From assembly GCA_964559125.1 (NCBI GenBank), contig CAZLGW010000013.1, forward strand, positions 62,001-126,000: a stretch of DNA of 64,000 nucleotides, written 5' to 3'. Below are positions 25,706 to 35,585 of the stretch, in pieces. The notes beneath the pieces are model-generated. The model saw nothing but the letters and a program-made list of their open reading frames with translations, was not told the DNA's origin and did no database searches. The stretch is from Ravibacter sp964559125 (lineage in GTDB: Bacteria > Bacteroidota > Bacteroidia > Cytophagales > Spirosomataceae). A program made the translations under genes and the position numbers. Each line of letters opens with the position of its first letter. Within the stretch, counting starts at the first letter, position 1.

Positions 25706-26539
25706 TCACTTCAGCTTTTTCAGTATCACTTTCCGGAATTCTATAGGCTGGCCTTCGCTTTGTAAGGCGATGAACCCTTCTTTAAGGGGCTTTCCGTCAA
25801 TTTTAACGGCAGGATCATACCGGTTGGCTACCCCGCCGCCGATCTGGGGTTTGCTGTATTGGAGCACGGTATCGCCCTCGATAATATGTTTGACAAGCGA
25901 ATCGCCCCATACCATCAGCTCGGCCCGTACCCAGGCATCTTTATCATAGGTTTTGGATGAAGAGCTGATGCAATGGGTTTCGTCGAGCTTCCCGTTGTAG
26001 ACGATGTGGGTGCCGGGGGAGCACATGTTGCCCGTCGGCCGGGGATTTCCGTCTCCCAGGCCTGCAAGGAACTGCATTTCTACCGATATGGGCCAGTCCT
26101 GCTCTTTGGGCATCGTACGAGGATCCTGCGAATGAAACATTACTCCGCTGTTGAGAAGCGTGTAGGAAGGAGCGCCGGGCTGAAGATCGCCGCTGAAACG
26201 GTATTCGACCACCAGGTGATAGTGAGAGAAAGGCTCCTTGTAGTATAAATGCCCGAACTGATCGTTGAAATCGCCATACCCGTCATATCTTACTTTGATC
26301 ATGCCGTCTTCAACGCGGAAGGTATTGGCAAAATTCTCGTCTACTTCGTGATGGTGTATTTTCACGATCCAGTCGTCGATGTCTTTGTCGTTAAAAAGGG
26401 AGATCCATTCGTCTTCCGTTTCCCGGTTCTCATCTGTCGCAGTGGTCGAACACGAAAAAAAAGCGGTGCAGGCGAGCAAAAGAGCTACCAGGAAGCAGGC
26501 ACGATACGCGGTGAAGGTAAATTTTTGGGATAAATTCAT
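25706..26539 (-). CDS. DUF1080 (3-keto-disaccharide hydrolase domain) lipoprotein
   Basis: Starting at the Met at 26539, a lipoprotein signal (VALLLACTAFFSC) precedes a DUF1080 beta-sandwich (residues 45-275: WISLFNDKDIDDWIVKIHHH, YRFSGDLQPGAPSYTLLNSG, SVEMQFLAG, GFIALQSEGQPIEFRKVILK). The longer frame to 26695 adds 52 residues of no recognisable character. This concanavalin-like domain is widespread in Bacteroidota and Planctomycetota carbohydrate catabolism. It is divergent from the MFS gene. Confidence 0.87.
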   Translation of the reverse strand: MNLSQKFTFTAYRACFLVALLLACTAFFSCSTTATDENRETEDEWISLFNDKDIDDWIVKIHHHEVDENFANTFRVEDGMIKVRYDGYGDFNDQFGHLYYKEPFSHYHLVVEYRFSGDLQPGAPSYTLLNSGVMFHSQDPRTMPKEQDWPISVEMQFLAGLGDGNPRPTGNMCSPGTHIVYNGKLDETHCISSSSKTYDKDAWVRAELMVWGDSLVKHIIEGDTVLQYSKPQIGGGVANRYDPAVKIDGKPLKEGFIALQSEGQPIEFRKVILKKLK

Positions 26540-26696
26540 AAATGTTGTTGAACCGTATGACGCAAAAAAAAGGTTATCAGGATGATCTCCCGTTTTAAAG
26601 GTCGGGACACGAGATAAGACGGGGACAACCTGTTCCGCGTGATAAATAAAACCAAAAAATAGGATATATCTACTGTTAAAAACAGAGCCACACACA

Positions 26697-28112
26697 TTGC
26701 AGATCCCTCATAAATCCAGATTTATTGCCGCCCTGATGCTTACCGCGTCAATGGCCTCTATCGACAGAAGTATTGTAAACGTATCATTGCCGGCCATCCG
26801 GGAGGACTTCCAGGTAGGTATTAACGAAGTAGAGTGGGTCGTAACGGCTTACATGCTTTCTTTTTTGCTGGTATTGCCGCTTATGAACTGGTTGAAAAGC
26901 CGGATCGGGTACTACCGCCTGACCATTATCTGCCTGAGTATTTTTACAGCAGGATCGGTGTGCTGCAGCATGGCGCCTGATTTATTGTGGCTGGTTTTGT
27001 GCAGGGCCATCCAGGCTGCTGCCGGAGGTATTATCACCCCCATGTCGATGGCTATACTGAGCGAGACGCTGCCGCGGGAAGAAAAAGGGAGCGCTATCGC
27101 CTGGTGGGGGATCGGGAATGTGACCGGTCTGGCGATAGGTCCGACATTGGGGGGAGCGTTGGGGCACTACCTGGGCTGGCCTTCTGTATTTTATATCAAT
27201 TTACCCCTGGGAATGATCGCCTTATTCCTTACCATACGTTACCTGGCGTTCATGAAACATCACCCGGTGTCGGGGAATAAATTTGATTTTGCAGGCTATT
27301 TCCTGTTTTCATCCTTCATCCTGTCTGTGCAGCTATGGGTGTGGACCATTTCGAAATATTCATTGGGTAGTATTTATCCGTGGACAGTAATGACGGTGGC
27401 AGCGCTGTTTTTAATAGCCTATATCAGATCGGCCTACAAACCCAACGCACTCCTTGACCTGGGCGTATTCCGCTATGCCCTTTTCAACCGGTCGGCTATT
27501 GTTATTTTTATCCGTTCCATAGCGTTGTTCGGAGGGATGTTCTATCTGCCGTTCCTGCTGCAGGGCGAGCTGGGTTACAGTCAGATGCAGACGGGGATGC
27601 TGATGCTTCCCAATGCGCTGATGGTCCTCCTGACGCGGCCGGCTGCGGGACGCCTTGCCGACCAGGGGAAAATACGGGATATTACCATGCTGGGAATCGG
27701 AATGGTCGCACTGTCTTTTGTCCTGTTTGCGCTGTTAGGAGAGAATGCCGCCCCGTGGTGGATCGTTACGATCATGATTTTCAGGGGAATAGGGATGGGA
27801 TACCTGGTAGCTCCGGTCTCCGCCTCACTTTTAAACTCGGTCAGGCGTGAGCAGACCACTACCGCCACCACGATGAACAGCCTGATACTGCAACTCGGAG
27901 GTTCCCTCGGGGTTGCACTGAGCGGTGTCTTTTATCACCTTTTATACGATCACTACGTTTTGAATTTACCCGGCGAAACAGCGGAGCACTATGCGCTGAA
28001 AGGAAGCTTCCTGATAGCAGCTGCGCTTATCCTGCTGGCATGGATACCGGCCTGGAAGCTGCCCAGGGCAAATCCGGATATTGGTGGCGGCGGAGAAAAG
28101 ATGCCCCAATGA
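26697..28112 (+). CDS. MFS transporter, DHA2 (14-TM drug:H+ antiporter) family
   Basis: The 471-residue inner-membrane protein shows the DHA2/EmrB-type pattern: ASMASIDRSIVNVSLPAI in helix 1 (the D of motif D1 present), LKSRIGYYRLTIICLS in loop 2-3, and GIGNVTGLAIGPTLGGALG in helix 5 (motif C). The start is taken as TTG 26697 because the upstream frame meets a stop at 26643 without an ATG; the next Met would remove part of helix 1. A drug or metabolite substrate is likely but unspecified. Confidence 0.88.
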   Translation: MQIPHKSRFIAALMLTASMASIDRSIVNVSLPAIREDFQVGINEVEWVVTAYMLSFLLVLPLMNWLKSRIGYYRLTIICLSIFTAGSVCCSMAPDLLWLVLCRAIQAAAGGIITPMSMAILSETLPREEKGSAIAWWGIGNVTGLAIGPTLGGALGHYLGWPSVFYINLPLGMIALFLTIRYLAFMKHHPVSGNKFDFAGYFLFSSFILSVQLWVWTISKYSLGSIYPWTVMTVAALFLIAYIRSAYKPNALLDLGVFRYALFNRSAIVIFIRSIALFGGMFYLPFLLQGELGYSQMQTGMLMLPNALMVLLTRPAAGRLADQGKIRDITMLGIGMVALSFVLFALLGENAAPWWIVTIMIFRGIGMGYLVAPVSASLLNSVRREQTTTATTMNSLILQLGGSLGVALSGVFYHLLYDHYVLNLPGETAEHYALKGSFLIAAALILLAWIPAWKLPRANPDIGGGGEKMPQ

Positions 28113-28132
28113 GGAAGGCGTGGAGTTAAATA

Positions 28133-30568
28133 CTATTCAGAACTCCTTTTGAAGTGTGCAATAGCCGCCCGTATTTGTGAAAAAGTAACACTGTCATCCA
28201 GCGCAACCTTGATCTCTCCGAGCGTTTTGCCGGGATTTTCCTCCAGGTAATCCAGTATCTGCCTGATGTTTGCTGGCGGGTATACATCGAAGATATCCAG
28301 CTCGCCCAGACCTATATAATACGATAGGTGGGTTTCGATGGTGCCTACAGCCAGATTTCGTTCGAGCGCTATGTCTTCGGGACTTTTGCCGCTCCTGAAC
28401 AGATCCAGTGTCACCTGGCGGGTATTGATCTTTCCCGGTTTGGATGGGGGCAGGTCAATTTCAGCCTGCCCGGGCGCAATACCTTTTTCCAGGCAATAGC
28501 TTTTTACTATCGCGATAATTTCAGGACCGTATTTTTTAGCTTTGGTTTTCCCTATCCCCTTTATTTCCTCCAATTGATCAATGGTAACCGGTAATTGACG
28601 GGCGATTTCTGTCATGGTTTTGACCTGTAGCACTATGTATTCCGGGATGTTATTTTCAGAAGCGATGGCGTTTCTCCATGCTTTCAGCTCCAGGTACAGT
28701 TCTCCGTTGGTATGCGGACCGGCCTGGCCTCCTTTGGGTGCTTTTTCTGCCGAAGCTTTGAAGTCGATATCGGCATCGGCTTTCGCACGCAGATGCCTGC
28801 CTACCGAAAATTCTCCTGCAGCTGCGTGCAGACAGGCATTTTTGATAAACAGGCTTCTCTCCAGGTCTTCCTTCGCCTGGCTAAGCGCCTTTTTAAAACC
28901 TGCGTTATCCGATTCCGGGGCTATAGTCCTGACAACCGGCCATATCCCTTCATCGGTTTTACTTATAAAATACTGCGCGGCCTTTCTGATCCGGTCCTGT
29001 ATCCCGTCGTCTATTTCCGCCCGGTTACCGGTAAGCATGTGATTGAGCTGGTTTCTGAACTTCTGGCTTACCTGGTCGATGTCCTTATCGAAAACGCCGA
29101 ACACATCGGCCAGTTTTTCTCTTATAGTGTCGGTTAAGACGGCCGGGTATTCACGGAATGCCCTCTGAATCTGTTCCACTGCCCTCCGGGTTTCATTCCA
29201 GTCGAAGAGTTCGAAGAGCGTGGATTTCAGAAACAGGGTTTTAGCATTCTCCAACTGCTCCGGGTTGGGCGGGTTTTCGGTAGTTTCTTTTACAAATGAT
29301 GCTACCTGCCGGTCGGTCCTGATGCTGTGTGCTTCTACGGGTGTACTCAGTACCATCCCTTCCAGTGTTTTGCAGCGGCTGAGGGCCACGTACACCTGCC
29401 CGTGGGCAAAGGAGAGGTTAGCGTCAATGATCGCCTTTTCGAACGTGAGGCCCTGGCTCTTGTGGATCGTAATGGCCCAGGCCAGCTTTAGCGGATACTG
29501 GATGAAGGTCCCGACAACATTTTCCTCTATTTCTTTTGTTTCCGGGTTAAGGCCATACTTTACATTGGTCCAGGTCGCCTTTTCCACATCTATTTCCCCG
29601 GCCTCGCCCGGGCACCTGACGTAGATCCGGTCGGCGGATATCCGGGTCACTTCTCCTATTTTTCCATTGTAAAACCGTTTTTCTCTCGATGCGTCGTTTT
29701 TTACAAACATCACCTGCGCACCCTGTTTCAACTCCAGCTGTTCTTCAGTAGGATAGGCGAACATGGGAAAGTCGCCGCTGATCTCGGCAGTGAAAACAGA
29801 CGAGGTGCTGTCAAGCCGTGCCAGTTCCTGCGCATTGATCCGCACCGCAGTGGCATTGTGGGTGGTCAGCGTGATGTAACCTTCTCCTTTTCCGGGCCTG
29901 AATGAAGGGATGTAACGCTGATTCAGCAATCTGAGACTATGATCATCCAGGTTGTTATCGCGCACTTTATTCAGGATGGAGATGAATTCGGTATCCGTCT
30001 GGCGATAGATGTGGGTCAGCTCGATCCGGATCAGATCTGTTTGCCTGAGCGCATTGCTGCTGAAGAAAAAGACCGTATCATAATGCTCTTTCAGGAGCGC
30101 CCATTCGTCTTCCTTTACAACCGGAGACAGCTGCTGGAGATCGCCGATCAGCAGGAGTTGTGTACCGCCGAAGGGCTTGTTCCTGTCCTTGAATCTTCTC
30201 AAAACACCGTCTATGGCGTCGAGAAGATCCGCCCGGAGCATGCTTATCTCATCGATGACCAGCAGATCGAGGCTTTTGATGAGATTTATTTTTTCCCGGC
30301 CAAACCTGAGTATGCCGTTGTTAGGGCCCGCCGCACCCGGGATATTAGGGCCGAAGGAAAGCTGGAAAAAAGAGTGTACGGTTACACCGCCCGCGTTGAT
30401 AGCGGCTACCCCGGTCGGGGCGACAATGATCATTCTTTTGGGTAATGCGCTTTTCAGCCGGGTGAGGAAGGTGGTTTTCCCCGTTCCCGCCTTGCCGGTC
30501 AGGAATACATTTTTGTTAGTATGAAATATAAACTCCTCGGCCAGCCTGAGTTGATTGTTCTGCTCCAT
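28133..30568 (-). CDS. PIF1/RecD-like superfamily 1 helicase with C-terminal HRDC and HTH domains
   Basis: From the Met at 30568 the protein is 811 residues. Walker A (FLTGKAGTGKTTF) starts around residue 20, Walker B is LLVIDEISML, the GGTQLLLIGDLQQLSPV segment is motif III, and HKSQGLTFEKAI plus QVYVALSRCKTLEG are motifs V and VI of PIF1/TraA-type enzymes. Residues 560-640 hold an HRDC domain (LKAWRNAIASENNIPEYIVL, LEEIKGIGKTKAKKYG). The C-terminus has an HTH_40-like region (TLDLFRSGKSPEDIALERNL). It would unwind DNA or R-loops. Alternative Mets at 30577 and 30580 are possible starts. Confidence 0.88.
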   Translation of the reverse strand: MEQNNQLRLAEEFIFHTNKNVFLTGKAGTGKTTFLTRLKSALPKRMIIVAPTGVAAINAGGVTVHSFFQLSFGPNIPGAAGPNNGILRFGREKINLIKSLDLLVIDEISMLRADLLDAIDGVLRRFKDRNKPFGGTQLLLIGDLQQLSPVVKEDEWALLKEHYDTVFFFSSNALRQTDLIRIELTHIYRQTDTEFISILNKVRDNNLDDHSLRLLNQRYIPSFRPGKGEGYITLTTHNATAVRINAQELARLDSTSSVFTAEISGDFPMFAYPTEEQLELKQGAQVMFVKNDASREKRFYNGKIGEVTRISADRIYVRCPGEAGEIDVEKATWTNVKYGLNPETKEIEENVVGTFIQYPLKLAWAITIHKSQGLTFEKAIIDANLSFAHGQVYVALSRCKTLEGMVLSTPVEAHSIRTDRQVASFVKETTENPPNPEQLENAKTLFLKSTLFELFDWNETRRAVEQIQRAFREYPAVLTDTIREKLADVFGVFDKDIDQVSQKFRNQLNHMLTGNRAEIDDGIQDRIRKAAQYFISKTDEGIWPVVRTIAPESDNAGFKKALSQAKEDLERSLFIKNACLHAAAGEFSVGRHLRAKADADIDFKASAEKAPKGGQAGPHTNGELYLELKAWRNAIASENNIPEYIVLQVKTMTEIARQLPVTIDQLEEIKGIGKTKAKKYGPEIIAIVKSYCLEKGIAPGQAEIDLPPSKPGKINTRQVTLDLFRSGKSPEDIALERNLAVGTIETHLSYYIGLGELDIFDVYPPANIRQILDYLEENPGKTLGEIKVALDDSVTFSQIRAAIAHFKRSSE

Positions 30569-30729
30569 AAGATACATCATGTTCCGGATCTTAAAAGTAT
30601 ACTTTTTTTTCTCCGCCGGCGCCGTTTTATTTACTTCAAATCCGGATATAGTAAAAGCAGGAATGGTAGAAAGGCGGGTCGGCAGCCTTATCTCTCTGAG
30701 AGCGAACTTCCTGGTAAAGTTTATTTTCC

Positions 30730-30737
30730 TATTTTTG
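30730..30737 (+). promoter_or_regulatory. Putative -7 element for the DivIVA/folB operon
   Basis: TATTTTTG matches TAnnTTTG 33 bases before the ATG of the DivIVA-domain gene. The -33 element is unclear. Confidence 0.4.
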
Positions 30738-30769
30738 CCGTTAAGCACCGATGAAGAAATACACCTGAC

Positions 30770-31423
30770 ATGAAGATTTCAATAGCGGATATCAGAAACC
30801 AATCGTTTGAGAAGGCATTCCGCGGGTATGAGCCTGCGCAGGTCCATGCATTCCTGGGGGAGCTTTCGAATGAGCTGGAACGTCTTGTAGACGACAATAA
30901 ACTACTGAAAATGCAGCTCGAAATAGCGGAAAAGGAGCTGAGCCGGTTAAAAGAAGTAGAAATGTCATTGTTCCGTACGTTGAAATCGGCGGAAGAAAAC
31001 AGCGCGCGTATTACCGAACAGGCGCAGGAGATGGCCGAAACATACCTGAAAGATTCGAAGGCCCGGACTGAGGAAATTTTACAGGAAGCGCAGAAGAAAG
31101 CGGGTATGCTGATACAGGATGCGGAGAATAAGGCCAAATACGCACAGGAGGAAGCTGCTGGTTCTATTAAGGAGTATGAAAGAGAGTGCAGGGCCCTGGA
31201 AAAGCACAGGGATCTCCTGATTGGCGAGATCCGGGTATTAATGGGGAATCTTGCAGAGACGCTCGAGAAGTATGAGAAGAAATATCCGCGCGAAAGTTCC
31301 CGGGAAAGGGCCGGCAACATGCAGCAGGAGGAAACCCCGCCGGCCGGCGAAGAGCAGAAAGCGGTACGGGTGAAAGGCTCCCGTAACCCGGCGCTGATAA
31401 AGAAGAACGAAAGTAATTCCTGA
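30770..31423 (+). CDS. DivIVA domain-containing protein
   Basis: The 217-residue protein starts with the DivIVA/GpsB N-terminal membrane-targeting motif (residues 1-35, SIADIRNQSFEKAFRGYEPA followed by QVHAFLGEL). A long coiled coil follows (about residues 30-175; high Glu/Lys/Ala, EKELSRLKEVEMSLFRTLK), and the C-terminus is basic and disordered. DivIVA proteins sense membrane curvature and scaffold division or polar factors; Bacteroidota versions are little studied. It precedes folB by 8 bases and is probably cotranscribed with it. Confidence 0.88.
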   Translation: MKISIADIRNQSFEKAFRGYEPAQVHAFLGELSNELERLVDDNKLLKMQLEIAEKELSRLKEVEMSLFRTLKSAEENSARITEQAQEMAETYLKDSKARTEEILQEAQKKAGMLIQDAENKAKYAQEEAAGSIKEYERECRALEKHRDLLIGEIRVLMGNLAETLEKYEKKYPRESSRERAGNMQQEETPPAGEEQKAVRVKGSRNPALIKKNESNS

Positions 31424-31431
31424 GTATCCAA

Positions 31432-31782
31432 ATGGCAGTAATATCCCTCGAAGGATTAGAGTTTTTCGCTTTCCATGGCGTATATGAAGAGGAGCAGAGG
31501 ATCGGGAACCGGTTTTCTATCGATGTGCATATCGATGCCGAGGTCTCCGGAGCCGGCGTGTCGGATAAATTGTCGGATACTATCGACTACACGCGCGTGT
31601 GCGAGATCATCGCCGGGGTGATGAAGAACTCTTCATGCCTGCTGGAGACGCTTGCTCTTCATATTATCAAAGGAGTCAGAGAAACCTATCCGGCGGTAAA
31701 AGAAGTTTGTGTGAAGGTTTCCAAGCAGAATCCTCCTATTGGTGCGATCTGCAGGAGCGCGAGTGTAACGATGAAAGGGTAG
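31432..31782 (+). CDS. folB: Dihydroneopterin aldolase
   Basis: The 116-residue enzyme converts 7,8-dihydroneopterin to 6-hydroxymethyl-7,8-dihydropterin in folate biosynthesis. Motifs seen are the N-terminal LEFFAFHGVYEEEQRIGN (substrate-binding Glu), DTIDYTRVCEII and the catalytic-Lys region VCVKVSKQNPPIG. Length is typical for the octameric family. It sits in an apparent two-gene operon with the DivIVA-domain gene. Confidence 0.94.
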   Translation: MAVISLEGLEFFAFHGVYEEEQRIGNRFSIDVHIDAEVSGAGVSDKLSDTIDYTRVCEIIAGVMKNSSCLLETLALHIIKGVRETYPAVKEVCVKVSKQNPPIGAICRSASVTMKG

Positions 31783-31783
31783 G

Positions 31784-33952
31784 CTACCGGGTCAATACGC
31801 CCCGGTAAAGAGAAGGCCAGTTGCCATAAAGCTTTATTTCTGCTTCAGACCCGTCCGGGAGCCGGATGCGCAACTCCCTCATCTGGTTAGGCTGCCGGAA
31901 TGAATCGAGCGCCAGGATAAGTATTTTATTGCCGTTTGTGACAGAGGTTACAAAAGGCAGACGGTATTGCGCGGCAAGAACAGCCTGTTCTTGCCGCGGT
32001 TCATGCCATTTCCCCTCGAAGAAGAACGGCAGGTCGCCGCGTTTCCCCTCATGAATGATATCGCCTGCCTGGCGGGCCATCCAGTTTCCGAGCGCAAAGA
32101 AATCGGACGCATAGTCCCAGTAACGGGGGCTTTCACGGGAGGAGGTATCTACTGAAAAACGGCTCACATCGGTGCGGCCGTCCGCAGGCAGCCATATAGT
32201 GGCAGCATGAAGGTGGGTATCGTCGCGAATCGAGTAATTGTTGGGGCCTCTCCCCCAGGCCTGCGAGTCGTTCCAGATATAAAGGCCGTCGCCTTCGATC
32301 AGCGAGAACAGGGAAATGGAGAGCGCCTGGCTGGCAGGGATGGTTTCGAGACCGCTGAATATCAGCGAACCTTCCGGATCGGTAGTCCGGACATGCCAGG
32401 GGAACGGCGGATCGTCATACATGGGCATGAAGCGATTCCAGGCAAACCAGACGGTCTTGTTATTCTGCTGGTAGCTGAACATCCGGTTGACCCTCGACGA
32501 GTGTATGGCGGAAAGGACCAGGTAGTTATTCAGGTTGTAGTGCCGGGCACCCACCAAAACGGGAGGCCTGGGGTAGACGTCTACTGCGGTAATGTTGAAG
32601 TACCGGCCGAAAAAATCCCCGTCGGAGTTCTTCTCAAAATTAAAATGGTTGGAGCGCGGACCGGCGTAGTCACTCAAAAATCCGGCCGGGGCGAAATTCC
32701 CGTCCTTGTCCCGGAAGGTGGTATTGATGTAGGCACTGCCTCCCCAATAGTCGAACAGGTACATCCCGGGATTATTCTCTTTCAGCTTACGGGAAAACCA
32801 CAGGAGCCGTTGCCTGACCCCGGGAGAGTAGCGGCGGTTCCAGAACTCAAAATCATAGGCATACGCCCCGATCCTGCCTACCCTGCCGGCATATTCCTCT
32901 ACTTCCTCACGGCTCAGGCTTTCAAACCATTCCTGGTCCCGATCGCCGAAAAAGCCTGGTGCCTCTGTCCAGTGCTGTTTTTCTGCCGGTACATCCTCTT
33001 CCCAGCGGGGCAGATGTGTGACGCCTCTCCTGAAGTAGGCTTCGGAGGCAACGTCCTGGTTGAGCCTGTAGGTCATCATGAGCTTGCCGGGTAGCGTTTC
33101 GTATTCAGGGAATAACCTGTCGAAATGAGGATTGAAGGTATGTGACGGTCTGAACCAATGCGGAATAGGAACAGCCGACAGCCGACCTGAAATTTCAGGA
33201 GCCGGAAAAGTGCTATCGGGAGTGATCCAGACCGATTGAAGCCTGGAAGTACGATCCCGGGTTTTGTTCCACCATTGGTCGTAAGGGCCGTTAATCCACC
33301 TGGCGACGATCGTATAAAGATAACCGGGCCGGACCTCGAGTCCTTCTGCTACGGAATCGGTACGCATCCCTTCCAGGAAGTAGTATTTTTTCCGGCCGTC
33401 GTCATATCCTGCAAAATCTTTCAGGTAGTACTTTTCGTTTTTAATCACCACGCGTACATCGAGCAAATCGTCATCGCTTCCATGCCTGAACCAGCGGGTG
33501 GTATCAGCTATTTCACCGGCCCGCTCCATGTCGAACTCCAATGCTGCCGTCACACTGCAGAGCGAGTCAGTAAGGCTTTTGAGTTTGAGATGGAAGGGGC
33601 CGGTCCCGAGTATGCCGGTATTCAACCGGAGCCAGCTCCCGGGAGAAGGAGGAATGACGATCTCCTGCTGCCGGTCTCCCTGGGTGACAGTAGCGGTAAA
33701 GGGCGCCAGGCCGGCCGAGGAAGAGTAGACAAGCAGCCGTATCTCCGGGCCGATCTGCCGGTAACGGTGTATGGTAAGCTGATGCCTGCTGCTGTCGGCC
33801 CGGATAATTTCCGGCTCCGGAAACCCGGAAAGGTCGATCCCCGGGGGCGGGTTACGCCAGGGTAACAGCGCGTATGCGATCCATGCTATTGCAACCAGCG
33901 TAGCCGCAAGAAATAGCAGGAACGTATATTTTTTGTTTTCCGTGGAGAGCAT
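31784..33952 (-). CDS. Large membrane-anchored or periplasmic protein of unknown function
   Basis: The 722-residue protein has an N-terminal signal anchor (residues 9-28, TFLLFLAATLVAIAWIAYAL) and a large exported part. Residues 40-260 look like a beta-sandwich region. The central part (residues 270-600), with YAYDFEFWN, LFDYWGGSAYINT and AVDVYPRP segments rich in aromatic residues, resembles glycoside-hydrolase TIM-barrel proteins, but no family or catalytic pair can be assigned. It is followed on the same strand by two envelope proteins' genes upstream, so a surface role is likely. Confidence 0.6.
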   Translation of the reverse strand: MLSTENKKYTFLLFLAATLVAIAWIAYALLPWRNPPPGIDLSGFPEPEIIRADSSRHQLTIHRYRQIGPEIRLLVYSSSAGLAPFTATVTQGDRQQEIVIPPSPGSWLRLNTGILGTGPFHLKLKSLTDSLCSVTAALEFDMERAGEIADTTRWFRHGSDDDLLDVRVVIKNEKYYLKDFAGYDDGRKKYYFLEGMRTDSVAEGLEVRPGYLYTIVARWINGPYDQWWNKTRDRTSRLQSVWITPDSTFPAPEISGRLSAVPIPHWFRPSHTFNPHFDRLFPEYETLPGKLMMTYRLNQDVASEAYFRRGVTHLPRWEEDVPAEKQHWTEAPGFFGDRDQEWFESLSREEVEEYAGRVGRIGAYAYDFEFWNRRYSPGVRQRLLWFSRKLKENNPGMYLFDYWGGSAYINTTFRDKDGNFAPAGFLSDYAGPRSNHFNFEKNSDGDFFGRYFNITAVDVYPRPPVLVGARHYNLNNYLVLSAIHSSRVNRMFSYQQNNKTVWFAWNRFMPMYDDPPFPWHVRTTDPEGSLIFSGLETIPASQALSISLFSLIEGDGLYIWNDSQAWGRGPNNYSIRDDTHLHAATIWLPADGRTDVSRFSVDTSSRESPRYWDYASDFFALGNWMARQAGDIIHEGKRGDLPFFFEGKWHEPRQEQAVLAAQYRLPFVTSVTNGNKILILALDSFRQPNQMRELRIRLPDGSEAEIKLYGNWPSLYRGVLTR

Positions 33953-33973
33953 CGTGCCGGCCGGGAATTAAAT

Positions 33974-34636
33974 CTACCACCAGCGATAGAATAATCCCAC
34001 CGATCCGGCCAGGATACCGACGCCGTTGGTGATATATCCGTATTTGAAGGTATTCTGATCGTAGCGCACAGCAACATCCAGGCCTACGGGCCCGTCCTTT
34101 TTGAAAAAGTATTTCAGCCCGGCTCCCCCTCCGAACCCAAAGGTAGTTTGCTTTTTGCTATCGGCGAGGCTGCCGAAAAAATCCTGATAGGTGTTGATGT
34201 GTGCGCCTAAATTTACCTGCACATACGGGGAGAATTGGGCGTTGGTTCCGAGAAAATGATACTTGATCAGTCCGGTAAGAGGTACGGCCGTATACGTGCT
34301 GGTTTTTACTGCAGAAACTTCATTCTGCCCCAGTGTGTAGATAGCCCGCGGATACCGTTGTTCAAAATAATACTTTCCTGCTTCCAGACCGGCAGATACC
34401 GGCATATTGCGGAAAACCCATTCTACCGAAAGACTATAGTTGGCAAAAGAGGGCTTATCGACATAGCCGTCGGTGATCGATCCGAGGGGGACGGCGCCCA
34501 GCCAGCGCAGGGTAGCCAGGTTGTGGGTATAGCGCTGATAAGGAGATTCGAGCGAGTACAGATCGGCTCTCTGAGCCTTCAAACTGCCCAAACCTGCAAA
34601 GAGAAAAGCGTATAATATTAAAAGGTGACGATTCAT
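33974..34636 (-). CDS. Outer-membrane beta-barrel protein
   Basis: The 220-residue protein has a signal peptide (HLLILYAFLFAGLGSLKAQ) and alternating aromatic strands ending in GSVGLFYRWW, a typical C-terminal barrel strand. Segments such as FGFGGGAGLKYFFKKDGPVG resemble the OmpA/OmpW-like 8-stranded porin family of Bacteroidota. Its function is unknown. It lies 31 bases downstream of a DUF4136 lipoprotein gene. Confidence 0.8.
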   Translation of the reverse strand: MNRHLLILYAFLFAGLGSLKAQRADLYSLESPYQRYTHNLATLRWLGAVPLGSITDGYVDKPSFANYSLSVEWVFRNMPVSAGLEAGKYYFEQRYPRAIYTLGQNEVSAVKTSTYTAVPLTGLIKYHFLGTNAQFSPYVQVNLGAHINTYQDFFGSLADSKKQTTFGFGGGAGLKYFFKKDGPVGLDVAVRYDQNTFKYGYITNGVGILAGSVGLFYRWW

Positions 34637-34667
34637 GGCCTTGCTGTAATTTGTTTATTCTCTCTGA

Positions 34668-35285
34668 TCAGTGGTTCTTAAGATAGGAGGCTTGTTTGAA
34701 AAGCTGATCGACCATCGAAGAGACCAGCGAAAGCTCATACAATCCTTCACCGCGGATCTGGGCATTCCAGATGACCTTCAGCTTCTGGTTGACGGTATCG
34801 GGATTCTTCAGATCGAGCATATTGACTATCCAGTAAAGTTCCTGCACCTGCTGGTAAGTATAGTAGCTGGGCATTCCCATTCCCCAGCCGCCGTATCCGC
34901 CCCAGTATCCACCCCAATAGCCACCCATCGGGATCTGAACGAGGTTGAGATAGCGGTTGTCTACCAGTTCCAGCGTGATTCCTACGTCGGGATCATCTTC
35001 AGGGCCTACGTATTCATATCCCAGCTGCTTCATGTTCTGGATGATCCGGGTAATCATCGCCGCGTCTGTTTCGGAAAGTGAAGTACCTTCCCCCTGGTTA
35101 GAGATAATGTAAACGGAATCTACGATACTGAACGATTTGTATCCTTTAAAATCAGCGTCCTTATCACGGTTAGTGAAAAACACCTGGGTGTCTTCATAAG
35201 TGAGATCGGAAATGGGGTCTTTGGAACATGCTGCGAGCAAGGCTCCGACCGCCAGAGTGATGATGAAGAAGGTGTGTTTTTTCAT
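34668..35285 (-). CDS. DUF4136 family lipoprotein
   Basis: The Met at 35285 begins a lipoprotein signal (MKKHTFFIITLAVGALLAAC), giving about 205 residues; the in-frame extension to 35339 lacks coding character. The mature protein shows the DUF4136 pattern (ADFKGYKSFSIVDSVYI, IIQNMKQLGYEYV, DVGITLELVDN) and a Gly/Tyr/Trp-rich insert (about residues 130-145). Family members are envelope lipoproteins of unknown function. Confidence 0.85.
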   Translation of the reverse strand: MKKHTFFIITLAVGALLAACSKDPISDLTYEDTQVFFTNRDKDADFKGYKSFSIVDSVYIISNQGEGTSLSETDAAMITRIIQNMKQLGYEYVGPEDDPDVGITLELVDNRYLNLVQIPMGGYWGGYWGGYGGWGMGMPSYYTYQQVQELYWIVNMLDLKNPDTVNQKLKVIWNAQIRGEGLYELSLVSSMVDQLFKQASYLKNH

Positions 35286-35585
35286 AACTACCTGAAACTT
35301 TTTTACAGGGTCCGACTGGTATCGATTATATAACGACAATATGTAAAAATCATTTTGAACCGGACTGTACTGATTTTTGAGTTGCTATTTATGGTTAAAA
35401 GACCACTTTTGAAAGAAAAGAGTTGTAATAATTGCGTAATATTGCGCCGTCCGGAATTTGTTTTTATGGCGGACACTGCTAATTTTAGCGGAGAATTAGT
35501 ATAGTTGCCCGTGGTTTTGCCCGATGCCGGAAGTACATTGAAGCAGATCCCGGAGTATCCCTCCCCGGGAGACAGTTTTACACAT
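35286..35585. other. Intergenic region upstream of a DinB-like gene
   Basis: About 300 bases lie between the divergently transcribed DUF4136 and DinB-like genes and presumably hold both promoters. An in-frame GTG at 35505 could extend the DinB-like gene, but the added residues look non-coding. No RNA gene was recognised. Confidence 0.4.
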
